From Corynebacterium epidermidicanis (GTDB lineage Bacteria > Actinomycetota > Actinomycetes > Mycobacteriales > Mycobacteriaceae): 64,000 bases of DNA. The position numbers and the translations under genes are program-made. Positions 1 through 7,908 of this stretch are shown in pieces; position 1 is the stretch's first letter; each line of letters begins with the position of its first letter. The DNA is taken from positions 2,170,001 through 2,234,000 of the forward strand of contig NZ_CP011541.1 in assembly GCF_001021025.1 (NCBI RefSeq), given 5' to 3'. The notes below the pieces were generated by a model. It made no database searches and was not told the origin of the DNA. It saw only the letters and a list, made by a program, of their open reading frames with translations.

Positions 1-78
1 AAGACCATCGTCACAGTCATTCCAGACTTCGGCGAGCGCTACGTCTCCACCCTGCTTTTCGACGACATTCGCGATTAA
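1..78 (+). CDS. cysK: Cysteine synthase A (O-acetylserine sulfhydrylase), C-terminal end only
   Basis: Only the last 25 codons are in the window, ending at the TAA at 76-78. The tail contains [10 protein letters not shown] and ends LFDDIRD, which is the typical C-terminus of PLP-dependent O-acetylserine sulfhydrylases that make cysteine from O-acetylserine and sulfide. The next gene on the same strand is serine acetyltransferase (cysE), which makes that substrate, so the pair forms the usual cysteine module. A strong intrinsic terminator follows directly. The 5' part lies outside the window. Confidence 0.85.
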   Translation, partial: KTIVTVIPDFGERYVSTLLFDDIRD

Positions 79-95
79 ACACGCACCTAGAATTC

Positions 96-138
96 TCGCC
101 CCAATCCGCTTCCTGCGCTGGTTGGGGCGAAATTTTTT
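96..138 (+). terminator. Intrinsic terminator between cysK and cysE
   Basis: A 9-bp perfect stem, TCGCCCCAA (96-104) with TTGGGGCGA (122-130), is followed by AATTTTTTG. It lies 17 bases after the cysK stop and 38 bases before the cysE ATG, so cysE either has its own promoter in this short space or depends on read-through. Confidence 0.8.
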
Positions 139-175
139 GTCTGCGTTCGTCAATTCGCTGCTAAAATCAAGCACT

Positions 176-772
176 ATGTTCACAATTGCGCGGATGATCC
201 GAGAAGACCTTCAGAATGCTCGGGAGCATGATCCCGCGGCTCGTGGCGACGTCGAAAATGCCATCGTATATTCCGGGCTTCATGCCATCTGGTCCCACCG
301 AGTGGCACACGCCCTATGGGTTCGTGGGCACAAGGGTCCAGCACGCGTACTCGCGCAAGTAACGCGATTCCTCACCGGAATCGAGATCCACCCCGGGGCA
401 ACGATCGGTCGCCGTTTCTTCATTGACCACGGCATGGGTATCGTGATCGGCGAGACCGCCGAGATTGGCGACGGAGTAATGCTCTACCACGGAGTGACGC
501 TGGGCGGACAGGTGCTGACGCAGACCAAGCGCCACCCGACCCTTGAAGACGGCGTAGTCGTAGGATCTGGGGCCAAAGTGCTGGGACCGATCACTATCGG
601 CGCAGGGAGCGCAATCGGCGCCAATGCGGTCGTTACCAAAGACGTTCCACCGAACCATATCGCCGTTGGTATTCCAGCGAAAAACCGCCCTAGGAATCCA
701 GACGAACAGGTCAAATTGGTGGACCCGGACGCCTACATTACGGGCGGTTTTGCCGCGAACTACGAAATCTAA
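176..772 (+). CDS. cysE: Serine O-acetyltransferase
   Basis: A 198-residue protein that transfers acetyl from acetyl-CoA to L-serine, the first committed step of cysteine synthesis in the cytoplasm. It starts with an alpha-helical N-terminal part ([12 protein letters not shown]) and continues with a left-handed hexapeptide-repeat beta-helix from about residue 70 ([46 protein letters not shown]). The DHGMG Asp84-His85 pair and His105 match the catalytic histidine region of the family. It is shorter than the E. coli enzyme but of normal length for the short actinobacterial type. I chose the ATG at 176; the open frame extends back to a TTG at 122, but that would run through the terminator stem. 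Its last four bases overlap the end of the convergent acetyltransferase gene. Confidence 0.93.
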   Translation: MFTIARMIREDLQNAREHDPAARGDVENAIVYSGLHAIWSHRVAHALWVRGHKGPARVLAQVTRFLTGIEIHPGATIGRRFFIDHGMGIVIGETAEIGDGVMLYHGVTLGGQVLTQTKRHPTLEDGVVVGSGAKVLGPITIGAGSAIGANAVVTKDVPPNHIAVGIPAKNRPRNPDEQVKLVDPDAYITGGFAANYEI

Positions 773-1053
773 ACTGCCATGTCTTTGTAGTCTGGGTTCT
801 TCTCCAAGAATCCAGCCACAGCAGAACAGGTCGCCTTGATGGTGCCGCCAGACGCGCGGACATCGTCAAGAGCGGCCTTAATTAGTTTCCCGGACAGTCC
901 TTGGCCACGGAACTTTGGATCGATAACGGTGTGGTTGAAGTCGCGACCAGCGCCTTCGGGGACGTAGTTTGCGAATCCTGCTTCTTCTCCATCGACAGTG
1001 ATGACATATCGATGCTTCGCCTCGTCATGGGTGACCTGAAAATCCTCCGACAT
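769..1053 (-). CDS. Small GNAT-family N-acetyltransferase (YjdJ/COG2388 type)
   Basis: A 94-residue protein made of a stripped-down GNAT fold. It has [16 protein letters not shown] (residues about 49-64), the acetyl-CoA pyrophosphate-binding loop of the family, preceded by [14 protein letters not shown]. Proteins of this size (COG2388) acetylate unknown small substrates or proteins. The ATG is preceded by GAGGAGAG at good spacing, so the start is secure. The gene is convergent with cysE and overlaps it by four bases. The substrate cannot be told from sequence. Confidence 0.85.
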   Translation of the reverse strand: MSEDFQVTHDEAKHRYVITVDGEEAGFANYVPEGAGRDFNHTVIDPKFRGQGLSGKLIKAALDDVRASGGTIKATCSAVAGFLEKNPDYKDMAV

Positions 1054-1177
1054 TGTTGACTCTCCTCATATCTCTCGTCTCGATTAATTGTGTGTCATCG
1101 ATTGTGCCACAACTACGCTCCTCGAGGCAGCCGCTGCCCTCAAAGAACGCGCGCCGACGCTGCGTGGGTATTTTGAA

Positions 1178-1219
1178 TGCCTTTGAGGTTGCTCACGATT
1201 TTGAGCAATATGAAAGGCA
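1178..1219. repeat. Imperfect inverted repeat upstream of the small acetyltransferase
   Basis: Arms TGCCTTT-gagg-TTGCTCA (1178-1195) and TGAGCAA-tatg-AAAGGCA (1202-1219) pair as two 7-bp stems separated by a symmetrical 4-base internal loop. No T-run follows on either strand, so it is not an obvious terminator. It could be an operator or an RNA hairpin. Confidence 0.45.
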
Positions 1220-1248
1220 ATCGGCGTCAGTGCTAGGCTGCGTTAATA

Positions 1249-1280
1249 CGAAAATGCCCTCGTCCGAAGACGAGGGCATT
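1249..1280 (-). terminator. Terminator after tRNA-Phe
   Basis: A perfect 12-bp stem (1253-1264 with 1269-1280, loop CGAA on the plus strand) is followed on the minus strand by TTTTCG. It lies five bases beyond the 3' end of the tRNA-Phe gene. Confidence 0.85.
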
Positions 1281-1285
1281 GCACG

Positions 1286-1358
1286 TGGCCAGAGCCAGGA
1301 TCGAACTGGCGACCCCACACTTTTCAGGCGTGTGCTCTACCGACTGAGCTATCTGGCC
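1286..1358 (-). tRNA. tRNA-Phe (GAA)
   Basis: A 73-base cloverleaf read on the minus strand. The acceptor arm GGCCAGA pairs with TCTGGCC, the D arm has GCTCAGTCGGTAGAGC, the anticodon loop is CTGAAAA (anticodon GAA), and the T arm has the standard TTCGATC loop. CCA is not encoded. Confidence 0.95.
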
Positions 1359-1385
1359 GTTTGGCATATCGCTAGGATAAACCAG

Positions 1386-1459
1386 CGACCCTGACGGGAC
1401 TTGAACCCGCGACCTCCGCCGTGACAGGGCGGCGCGCTAACCAACTGCGCCACAGGGCC
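1386..1459 (-). tRNA. tRNA-Asp (GTC), copy 1
   Basis: A 74-base cloverleaf on the minus strand with acceptor GGCCCTG, anticodon stem CCGCC/GGCGG and anticodon loop CTGTCAC (anticodon GTC). The gene is identical to the copy at 1951-2024. It lies 27 bases upstream of tRNA-Phe in the direction of transcription, probably in one transcript. Confidence 0.95.
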
Positions 1460-1607
1460 ATATGCCATACAAGAAACTTGCGTCCCTTGCACGAGGTAAG
1501 ACTTTACACAGTAGCACCACTAGGGCACAAATCAGCAGGTAGACCAGGATTTTCGACTACAGTCCGCTGGACTTTTCACAACGGAGTTGTATGCGAAACT
1601 TGCAGGC

Positions 1608-1874
1608 ATGGGATAAGTAAAGAAAAGTGTGTCTCCGATTCGTGATTTCCGCAGCGTAGTGGGCCTGAAGCCAGTATTTACTGTTGTCTGGGAGCCGTAG
1701 CTCGCTCGATGTCGTCGCTTCGATGTAGTCGGACTACCGCTGTGGGATTTTATTCATTAAAAAACGCTGCTCTACGTAGTCGGACTACGCCGAAGCGACG
1801 ACATAGCACTTGTGCAGCACACCCGCACGGCCGGCAACACGCCGACCGGACACACTTTTCTTTACTTAACCCAT
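1608..1874. mobile_element. MITE-like non-coding element with 26-bp terminal inverted repeats
   Basis: The ends (1608-1633 and 1849-1874) are 26-bp inverted repeats with one mismatch, built around the core TAAGTAAAGAAAAGTGTG. Inside is a second perfect 14-bp inverted repeat, ATGTCGTCGCTTCG (1709-1722) and its complement (1791-1804), next to two copies of the near-palindrome GTAGTCGGACTAC. There is no transposase frame in the 267 bases and I see no clear target duplication. The nested symmetry and the position between duplicated tRNA genes suggest a MITE or the two ends of a decayed insertion sequence. A long structured RNA is the alternative. Confidence 0.5.
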
Positions 1875-1897
1875 TAGCTGCCCCCGCGATTCAGTGC

Positions 1898-1940
1898 AAA
1901 ACGAAAGGCCCTCCATCCAACCGGATGAAGAGCCTTTCGC
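1898..1940 (-). terminator. Terminator after tRNA-Asp copy 2
   Basis: An outer stem CGAAAGGC (1902-1909) with GCCTTTCG (1932-1939) and an inner stem CATCC/GGATG (1914-1918 with 1923-1927) form an interrupted hairpin, followed on the minus strand by TTTTGC. It lies 11 bases past the tRNA-Asp 3' end. Confidence 0.7.
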
Positions 1941-1950
1941 GAAACTAATG

Positions 1951-2024
1951 CGACCCTGACGGGACTTGAACCCGCGACCTCCGCCGTGACAGGGCGGCGC
2001 GCTAACCAACTGCGCCACAGGGCC
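1951..2024 (-). tRNA. tRNA-Asp (GTC), copy 2
   Basis: A 74-base gene identical to copy 1 at 1386-1459, with anticodon loop CTGTCAC. It follows tRNA-Glu by 38 bases on the same strand, so the usual Glu-Asp pair is kept here. The other copy, followed by Phe, probably arose by duplication of the Asp gene. Confidence 0.95.
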
Positions 2025-2062
2025 ATATCTAGTTAATAAGGCCCACCCAAAGGTGGACCTTG

Positions 2063-2135
<73 letters not shown>

Positions 2136-2233
2136 GAGCCTTACAAGGTTTCCCTTGCGACGGGAGTTAAATATACGTGATAATCTCGCCAACGCAAAAT
2201 CGCCCCTTGACCAGCTTTTTTACCGACTGCTTT

Positions 2234-2701
2234 TTAACGATATGCAGAGGAAAAGTACTGGCTCATCGCGGGGAAGTAATCTTTCTCAAAATCAATCGAA
2301 GCCACATCGTCTCCGCGGACTGCAGCGGCAAGACGATCGAGGTAAAACTCCCATCCAGGCCCGATAGATGCAGCTTCCTCCGCATTGTCCACCGCGTGCA
2401 GCAGCGCGACCTCTCCATCGGCTACTTGCAGCTCTAGCTCCCACATACCCGTGTCCAGCAGGATCCTCTGCTCGGGTACGCATTCGACGATTTTGACGAC
2501 CATTGGCGGACCAGGTTCTTCCGCCACCATGGTCACTGCTACCTCGCCAGTTTGCGGGTCGCCTTCAAACGGCCCAAACCACAGCGCTGTCTTGTCGGAA
2601 TGCGCGACGTAGGGCCACAGCTCGCCGGCTGTGAGCTCGAAGGTCCGGGCGTAGCGCCAGGTTCGGCCGTCGATAAGTGTTGCGGTTGGGTTAGGAGACA
2701 T
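2234..2701 (-). CDS. SRPBCC (AHSA1-like) START-fold protein
   Basis: A 155-residue cytoplasmic protein of the SRPBCC/AHSA1 superfamily, a helix-grip fold with a deep hydrophobic pocket. The pattern [30 protein letters not shown] (about residues 20-49) is the usual start of these domains, and [12 protein letters not shown] and [15 protein letters not shown] near residue 120 fit the central sheet and the C-terminal helix. The ligand is unknown. It overlaps the end of the VOC-family gene by 11 bases and is transcribed after it. This pairing of an AHSA1-like gene with a PhnB/VOC gene is common in actinobacteria. Confidence 0.8.
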
Positions 2702-3107
2702 TGACGGACCACGCCATCCCGAATTTGTCGGTCACGTGGCCATAGGTGTCGCCCCACGCCTGCTTCTCGAATGGCATGTTGACGGTGCCCCCTTGGCTAA
2801 GCTTTTCGACGTAGCTACGGCCTTCCTCGATGTCGTCGCCCCACAGCGACAGCGAGAGATGGTTGCCAATCTGGTACGGATCCTGGCCCATAAAGCCCTC
2901 AACGTAGTCCGAGCAGGCAAGTTCAACGACCCCGCCGCTCAAATGCGCGTGGGCTACGAGGTGCGACATCTCCTCGGGAAGATTTGGATCTCCCATTTGA
3001 CCAAACTCCATGATGTTGAGCTCCCCGCCAAACACTGACTGGTAAAACTCCATGGCTTCGCGAGCGTTTCCGGCAAAAGCAAAATAAGGCACGTTCTTGA
3101 TTGACAT
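2691..3107 (-). CDS. VOC/PhnB-like glyoxalase-fold protein
   Basis: A 138-residue protein of the vicinal oxygen chelate superfamily, PhnB-like branch. It begins [25 protein letters not shown], typical of this family, and continues with [25 protein letters not shown] and ends GMAWSVNVS. PhnB-like members often lack the metal ligands of true glyoxalases, and no reaction can be assigned. The start ATG has GAAGG upstream. It forms a two-gene unit with the SRPBCC gene, overlapping it by 11 bases. Confidence 0.85.
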
Positions 3108-3198
3108 TTCGATGCCTTCGGTCGATTAAGGTCTAGTGTGTTGCCACGAGTGGCGAAAACCAGTCTATTGAGAAACCGGCAAGAACGCTGCTCATGCG

Positions 3199-3231
3199 AA
3201 AACCCCATTGCCCTAAATTTCGGCAATGGGG
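3199..3231 (-). terminator. Terminator after tRNA-Lys
   Basis: A perfect 10-bp stem CCCCATTGCC (3203-3212) with GGCAATGGGG (3222-3231), followed on the minus strand by TTTTCG. It lies directly beyond the tRNA-Lys 3' end. Confidence 0.85.
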
Positions 3232-3238
3232 TGAGAAG

Positions 3239-3311
3239 TGGGCCCTCCGGGGCTCGAACCCGGGACCTGCGGATTAAAAGTCCGTAGCTCTACCAACTGA
3301 GCTAAAGGCCC
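3239..3311 (-). tRNA. tRNA-Lys (TTT)
   Basis: A 73-base cloverleaf on the minus strand. Acceptor GGGCCTT pairs with AGGGCCC (one G-U), D arm GCTCAGTTGGTAGAGC, anticodon loop CTTTTAA (anticodon TTT) and T loop TTCGAGC. It is a single-gene transcript with its own terminator. Confidence 0.94.
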
Positions 3312-3720
3312 GATTTGTCAACAATCTTTATTGCTAACGAGATCATAGTTTAGACGCTGACAAAAGATCGACAAAACTAGGCCCCCAATTAGCGATTGGG
3401 AACTGCTCCTACCTGCATTCTGGTTCCCACCGCTGCACGCGCTTATCGACGTCCTGGCGCTCGGTATGGCTGCTGATAGGCGCCGGATCACTTCCGGGCT
3501 AGTCCACCCTTGTCGGCGCGTTCTGACTGCGACTGCAGGCATCAATAGACGAGTTGCTCAGTCTTTCGTTCGTACCCGCACTGGTGTGGACGGAGAGGCC
3601 GCCCAACAAAGCAAACCGCCCACCCCCTATGAAGAATCAGGGCGATGGGCGGCGGGCTGAAGAATCAACCTGGCTAGAAACAAACCAGATTGCTCTCCGC
3701 TGCAACAGCAGCGAAGCAAA
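3312..3720. other. Intergenic gap of about 400 bases without a convincing gene
   Basis: The first 50 bases are AT-rich and probably hold the tRNA-Lys promoter. The middle is GC-rich, and short open frames on both strands look like shadows without a ribosome site or recognisable domain. It may be remnant coding sequence. At 3616-3652 a hairpin (CCGCCCA with TGGGCGG) probably ends the CoA-transferase transcript from the other side. Confidence 0.55.
3616..3652 (-). terminator. Probable terminator of the CoA-transferase gene
   Basis: CCGCCCA (3616-3622) pairs with TGGGCGG (3646-3652), with further weak pairing of CCCT and AGGG inside. On the minus strand the stem is followed by TTTGCTTTG, a weak T-run. 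It lies about 70 bases past the stop codon. Confidence 0.5.
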
Positions 3721-5232
3721 CTACTTCATCGAGCCGGTCTCGAGGAAGCGCTGGTGGAAGGAGAATGCGGTCGCGAGGTCGTGAGGAGTCTGCATGATGG
3801 ACTTCTCCTGAGCGATCTTCAGAGCGCGGTCGTAGTACTCCTCCAGAAGCGGACGGTAGTCAGGGTGTGCCAGGGCGATGATCTTTTCTACGCGCTGGCG
3901 TGGAGCGAGGCCACGGAGGTCTGCGTAGCCGTACTCGGTAATGATGACCTTGACGTCCTGCTCGGTGTGGTCAATGTGGGAGGCGAATGGCACGATGGCC
4001 GAAATTGCGCCACCCTTAGCCACGGATGGGGTGATGAAGGAGGAGACGAAGCCGTTGCGGGTGAAGTCCGCGGAGCCACCGACACCGTTCATCATGCGAG
4101 AGCCGGAAACGTTGGTGGAGTTGACGTTGCCGTAGATGTCAGCTTCGATCAGGCCGTTGGTAGCGATCAGGCCGAGTCGACGCACGACCTCTGGGTGGTT
4201 CGAGATCTGCTGTGGGCGCAGGATGATCGACTCGCGGTACTTGTGGGCGTTCTCGTTCATCTTCTCCGCGTACTCAGGGGACAGAGAGAAGGAGGTTGCG
4301 GAAGCAACGGTCATCTTGCCAGCGTCGATCAGATCGACCATGCCGTCCTGGATAACTTCGGTGTATGCCTTGATGTTTTCGAACTTGGAGTCCAGCAGGC
4401 CAGCCATCACGGCGTTTGGCACGTTGCCGACGCCAGACTGCATGATGTAGCCATCGTAGCTCAGACGACCAGCCGCAACTTCGCCCTCGAGGAAGTCAAG
4501 GAAGTGGCCAGCGATCTGCTTGGAAACCTCATCGACAGGTGCGAATGGCGCGTTGCGGTCTGGAGCGTTGGTCTCAACGACTGCCACAACCTTGTTCAGG
4601 TCGATGTCGATCGCGGTGGAACCGATGCGCTGCTCAGGAGCTGTGATTGGGATTGGCTGGCGGTTTGGTAGACGGTTGATGCGGTAGATGTCGTGCATGC
4701 CTTCGAGGTTTTCGGACTGCCACGAGTTGACCTCAATGATGATCTTCTCAGCGTTGTCCAGGTACTCGACGTTGTTGCCCACGGAGGAGGAAGGCACGAT
4801 AGAGCCGTCTTCCTTGATGCGGACTGCTTCTACGATGGCAACGTTCATCTGGCCGAAGAAGCCCTGTTCAACGTAAAGGCCAGATTCAGACAGGTGGTAG
4901 TCAGCGTAAAGAGTGATACCTTCGTTGATCTTCTTACGCAGAATCGGATCAGATTGGTACGGGGTGCGGAAGCGCAGGGCGTCGGCCTCAGCGAGCACGC
5001 CGTCGCAGTCTGGTGCGGTGGAAGCGCCAGTGAAGAGGTCAATCATGTACTCGTCACCCTTGGCGTGGGCTTCCTTTGCGCGCTCAGCGATAGCGGTAGG
5101 CAGCGCCTTTGGGTAACCTGCACCCGTGAAGCCCGAGATGCCAACCTTGTCTCCGTGGTTAACGAACTGTGCGGCTTCCTCAGCGGTCATTACCTTGCCG
5201 CGAAGCTGGGCATTCGCAATACGATCAGACAT
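3721..5232 (-). CDS. cat: Succinyl-CoA:acetate CoA-transferase (acetyl-CoA hydrolase/transferase family)
   Basis: A 503-residue class I CoA-transferase of the Cat1/AarC/ActA type, which moves CoA between succinyl-CoA and acetate (or propionate) and so links acetate use to the citric acid cycle. The N-terminal half has GISGFTGAGYPKALP (residues 31-45). The C-terminal half has QSGVGNVPNAVMAGL (about 265-279), the oxyanion loop, and YTEVIQDG, with Glu292 as the expected covalent glutamate. The length is standard. An AAGGAGG site lies just before the ATG. It stands alone on the minus strand, divergent from the dihydrouridine synthase. The neighbourhood (next to dus-phoU-pst) is like that of C. 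glutamicum actA/cat as I recall it. Confidence 0.92.
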   Translation of the reverse strand: MSDRIANAQLRGKVMTAEEAAQFVNHGDKVGISGFTGAGYPKALPTAIAERAKEAHAKGDEYMIDLFTGASTAPDCDGVLAEADALRFRTPYQSDPILRKKINEGITLYADYHLSESGLYVEQGFFGQMNVAIVEAVRIKEDGSIVPSSSVGNNVEYLDNAEKIIIEVNSWQSENLEGMHDIYRINRLPNRQPIPITAPEQRIGSTAIDIDLNKVVAVVETNAPDRNAPFAPVDEVSKQIAGHFLDFLEGEVAAGRLSYDGYIMQSGVGNVPNAVMAGLLDSKFENIKAYTEVIQDGMVDLIDAGKMTVASATSFSLSPEYAEKMNENAHKYRESIILRPQQISNHPEVVRRLGLIATNGLIEADIYGNVNSTNVSGSRMMNGVGGSADFTRNGFVSSFITPSVAKGGAISAIVPFASHIDHTEQDVKVIITEYGYADLRGLAPRQRVEKIIALAHPDYRPLLEEYYDRALKIAQEKSIMQTPHDLATAFSFHQRFLETGSMK

Positions 5233-5493
5233 TCATTCCTCCTTGCATGCCGGGGCTTCTCGACGAGAGTTCCCGGGAATCTGTAAATAGTGACCTACGT
5301 CGCGAGGTCTTTGTGACTATGGAAACGTATCACTACCATAGTTGTGTAGTCCACAATATCTGATTTTACGCAGGTACAACAGTGTTTTTGCGTAGCTCGT
5401 GAAGACAAAGGCCTGGCTACACCCGGATTAAGGCACCCGAAACTTTTCTTCGTGGCTTGTTTGTTTCCCCGCGACACAGCACAATGAGGCGTT

Positions 5494-6639
5494 GTGTCAT
5501 TGCAAATCGGATCTCTCACTCTCAACTCGCCCGTCGTCCTAGCCCCGATGGCGGGAGTCACCAACATGCCGTTTCGAGTTCTGTGCCGGGAACAGGAACT
5601 GGAAAAAGCTGGTTCGGTATCAGGATTGTATGTGTGTGAGATGATCACCGCACGAGCTCTCGTCGAACGCAATGAAAAGACCATGCACATGATCGCCTTC
5701 GACCCTTCGGAGCAACCGCGATCTATGCAGCTGTACACAACTGATCCCGAGTACACCTATCGAGCTGCGAAGATGATCGTTGAGGAGAACCTCGCCGATC
5801 ATATCGACATGAATTTCGGCTGCCCTGTACCCAAGGTGACGCGTCGTGGCGGAGGTTCAGCTCTGCCATTCAAGCGGCGGTTGTTCGGCAACATCGTCGC
5901 AGCTGCAGTCAAAGCCACCGAGGGCACCGATATCCCGGTGACGGTCAAGATGCGAATCGGTATCGACGACGAGCATCACACGCACTTGGATGCCGGGCGT
6001 ATCGCGGTTGAAGAAGGCGCCGCTGCCGTCGCGCTTCATGGCCGTACCGCGGCGCAGCGCTATTCCGGCACCGCTAACCTCGCGGAAATCAAGCGACTCA
6101 AAGAACACTTGGCTCACACGGGTATTCCGGTCCTGGGCAACGGCGACATCTTCGCAGCTAGCGACGCAGAAAAGATGATGGCAGAAACAGGCTGCGACGG
6201 AGTCGTCATTGGTCGCGGGTGCCTCGGCAGGCCGTGGTTGTTTGCAGAGCTTTCCGCAACGCTGCGAGGCGTCGATAAGCCTGCCCCTCCGACACTGGGC
6301 GAGGTCACCGACGTCATCCTTCGCCACGCGGAGCTGCTCGCTGCGCACAGCGGCGAAGAACATGGACTACGCGAGATGCGCAAGCATATGGGCTGGTACA
6401 TGCGTGGCTACCCTGTCGGGGGTGAGTTGCGCGCCAGCCTGTCTCGGGTAGCCTCGATGGCCGAGCTCGTGAGCATCCTCGCTCCTCTGGCCGACTCGCC
6501 GGCGCTTGCCGACGACGCTGAGGGGCCGCGTGGGAGGCAGGGATCTCCAGGAAAAGTTGTATTACCGGAAGGCTGGCTGGATGATCCAGAAGATGAATCA
6601 GTGCCGGAGGGCGCGGATCTTATGCATTCTGGCGGATAA
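5494..6639 (+). CDS. dusB: tRNA-dihydrouridine synthase
   Basis: A 381-residue FMN enzyme that reduces uridines in the D loop of tRNA. It has LAPMAGVTNMPFR near the start (FMN barrel entry), MNFGCPVPKVTRRGGGSAL with catalytic Cys110, KMRIGID, ALHGRTAAQRYSG and GNGDI/VIGRGCLGRPW near the end of the TIM barrel. Residues after about 320 form the helical tRNA-binding domain and a poorly conserved acidic tail. The start is a GTG with GAGG four bases upstream. It is divergent from the CoA-transferase and followed by phoU on the same strand about 100 bases on. Confidence 0.93.
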   Translation: MSLQIGSLTLNSPVVLAPMAGVTNMPFRVLCREQELEKAGSVSGLYVCEMITARALVERNEKTMHMIAFDPSEQPRSMQLYTTDPEYTYRAAKMIVEENLADHIDMNFGCPVPKVTRRGGGSALPFKRRLFGNIVAAAVKATEGTDIPVTVKMRIGIDDEHHTHLDAGRIAVEEGAAAVALHGRTAAQRYSGTANLAEIKRLKEHLAHTGIPVLGNGDIFAASDAEKMMAETGCDGVVIGRGCLGRPWLFAELSATLRGVDKPAPPTLGEVTDVILRHAELLAAHSGEEHGLREMRKHMGWYMRGYPVGGELRASLSRVASMAELVSILAPLADSPALADDAEGPRGRQGSPGKVVLPEGWLDDPEDESVPEGADLMHSGG

Positions 6640-6740
6640 CGTCGTGACCTCAGATTTTGCATTTGGCCGACACGCGCCTCAAGTTTCAGCTTTGCTGTAG
6701 CGCGCGACATTTTATAGCCCAGGACATATAGTTAATTGGT

Positions 6741-7466
6741 ATGCGTATCGCTTACCGCGAAAATCTCGAAGAATTCGCCTTCAACCTCACCCAGCTCTGC
6801 GCCTTCGTGCGCACGACGCTGCAGAAGGCGTCCTTGGCGCTGCTCGAACAGGATCTTCAGGCCGCGGAAGAATGCCTCTCCATGTCCGACGAACTGGAAG
6901 AGATGCGCGAGGGATGCGAGCAGCGAGCGGTCGAACTTCTCGCCCTAGAGGGCCCGCTGGCGCGCGATCTTCGTCAAGTGGTGTCATCTATTTACATCGT
7001 TGATGAACTTGCCCGTATGGGCGCGCTGGCGATCCATATTGCCCGGGCTGCGCGGCGTCGCCACCCGAACGGCACTGTGCCGGAACCCCTGCTGCCCTAC
7101 TTCCAGGAAATGTCCCGGCTCTCCCTGGAGATGCTCGACAAGGTGCACGCTTTGCTCGAGGACCCGGATGCCGATGTGGCAATGGTGCTCGTGAAAGACG
7201 ACGACGCCGTCGATGATCTACATGACCACCTCATGATGATGCTGACGCGTCGTGAGTGGCCTTATTCGACTGTCGAGGCAGTTGACGTGACGCTTCTTAG
7301 CCGATTCTTCGAGCGTTTCGCCGACCACACGGTCAACATGGCCTCCCGAATCGTTTATCTCACGACGGGCCTTACCCCTACCGAATACAGCGAACGTCAA
7401 CGCGACGAAGTTCAAGAAGGCGACTGGGCGAAACGCTTCGCAGAAATCGAAAAGCGATTTAGCTAA
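6741..7466 (+). CDS. phoU: Phosphate transport system regulatory protein PhoU
   Basis: A 241-residue all-helical protein with two PhoU three-helix repeats. Each carries acidic metal-binding motifs (ARDLRQVVSSIYIVDELARMGALAIHIA, about 76-103, and DVTLLSRFFERFADHTVNMASRIVYLTTG, about 178-206). It links the Pst transporter to the phosphate-sensing kinase and turns down both when phosphate is plentiful. It is on the plus strand, facing the pst operon rather than being its last gene as in E. coli. The ATG has no good Shine-Dalgarno sequence, so a leaderless or weakly translated mRNA is possible. Confidence 0.93.
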   Translation: MRIAYRENLEEFAFNLTQLCAFVRTTLQKASLALLEQDLQAAEECLSMSDELEEMREGCEQRAVELLALEGPLARDLRQVVSSIYIVDELARMGALAIHIARAARRRHPNGTVPEPLLPYFQEMSRLSLEMLDKVHALLEDPDADVAMVLVKDDDAVDDLHDHLMMMLTRREWPYSTVEAVDVTLLSRFFERFADHTVNMASRIVYLTTGLTPTEYSERQRDEVQEGDWAKRFAEIEKRFS

Positions 7467-7820
7467 GCACTAGATGGGCATACTCGCGTGGACGTGCCCT
7501 CCCCAGATACTGGGTTAAACCTGCTTTCTGGTGGTTTTCGTTGTGCCCGCAACACTCTTTCCGATTGTGCGGAGCTTTTGCGACCCAGTCCCCAACCTTC
7601 CACGGCAAAAACCCAATAGCGACTCCGTCGCGGCTAATTCGCTGCATGATCGCCAAAGTTGATTCACTTCACAAGCGCTAGATCATGCCTCCGGAGTAGT
7701 ACTCCTTCCGAGAAAGGCAAATTAGTCGCCGGGAAGTCAGCTGCTCGGTATGCAGCTCTACTCAACGAACCACCCCCAGTTTCATTCTGCATCTTGTCCG
7801 ATGTCAGCCGACGCTGAATA

Positions 7821-7850
7821 AGGAAAATGGGCCAGCACATGCTGACCCAT
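7821..7850 (-). terminator. Second terminator downstream of pstB
   Basis: ATGGGcCAGCA (7827-7837) pairs with TGCTGaCCCAT (7840-7850), and the minus strand continues TTTTCC. It backs up the stronger hairpin 36 bases closer to pstB. Confidence 0.55.
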
Positions 7851-7876
7851 TGTGCTGTGCCCTAGGTGGCGGGCAC

Positions 7877-7901
7877 GTTTTTTACGCCCGATAGATCGGG
7901 C
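7877..7901 (-). terminator. Terminator of the pst operon
   Basis: GCCCGAT (7886-7892) and ATCGGGC (7895-7901) form a 7-bp stem followed on the minus strand by GTAAAAAA. The hairpin starts eight bases beyond the pstB stop codon. The poly-A rather than poly-T after the minus-strand stem weakens the call in that direction; read on the plus strand the same hairpin is preceded by a T-run. Confidence 0.5.
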
Positions 7902-7908
7902 AGTCGGT

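Larger units (their letters stand above)
1460..1950. other. Gap between the two tRNA-Asp genes: no protein gene, contains a MITE-like element and a terminator
   Basis: No open frame here looks like a protein. From 1460 to about 1600 is promoter-type sequence for the tRNA-Asp/tRNA-Phe unit. From 1608 to 1874 lies an inverted-repeat element, and at 1898-1940 a terminator for the upstream tRNA-Glu/tRNA-Asp unit. Confidence 0.7.
7467..7908. other. Convergent intergenic gap phoU/pstB with two minus-strand terminators
   Basis: This holds the ends of the convergent phoU and pst transcripts. From 7467 to about 7820 I see no convincing gene. A 62-codon minus-strand frame beginning with the ATG at 7647 has no ribosome site and no domain I recognise. 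Hairpins at 7827-7850 and 7886-7901 end the pst operon. Confidence 0.5.

Noticed and set aside
3318..3660. Short frames on both strands between tRNA-Lys and the CoA-transferase
   Set aside because: No start signals, low-complexity Arg/Ser-rich products, no motif; treated as intergenic.
3754..4671. Long open frame antisense to the CoA-transferase gene
   Set aside because: It lies wholly inside a well-supported gene on the other strand, its product is not protein-like (no domain, odd composition), and it results from the codon bias of the real gene.
5350..5362. TGTG-N5-CACA dyad upstream of the CoA-transferase gene as a GlxR site
   Set aside because: The spacing of five bases between the half-sites does not fit the GlxR consensus (eight).
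7459..7647. Small minus-strand frame between phoU and pstB
   Set aside because: About 62 codons from ATG 7647, no ribosome site, overlaps the end of phoU, and no family recognised. Could be a remnant but cannot be supported.
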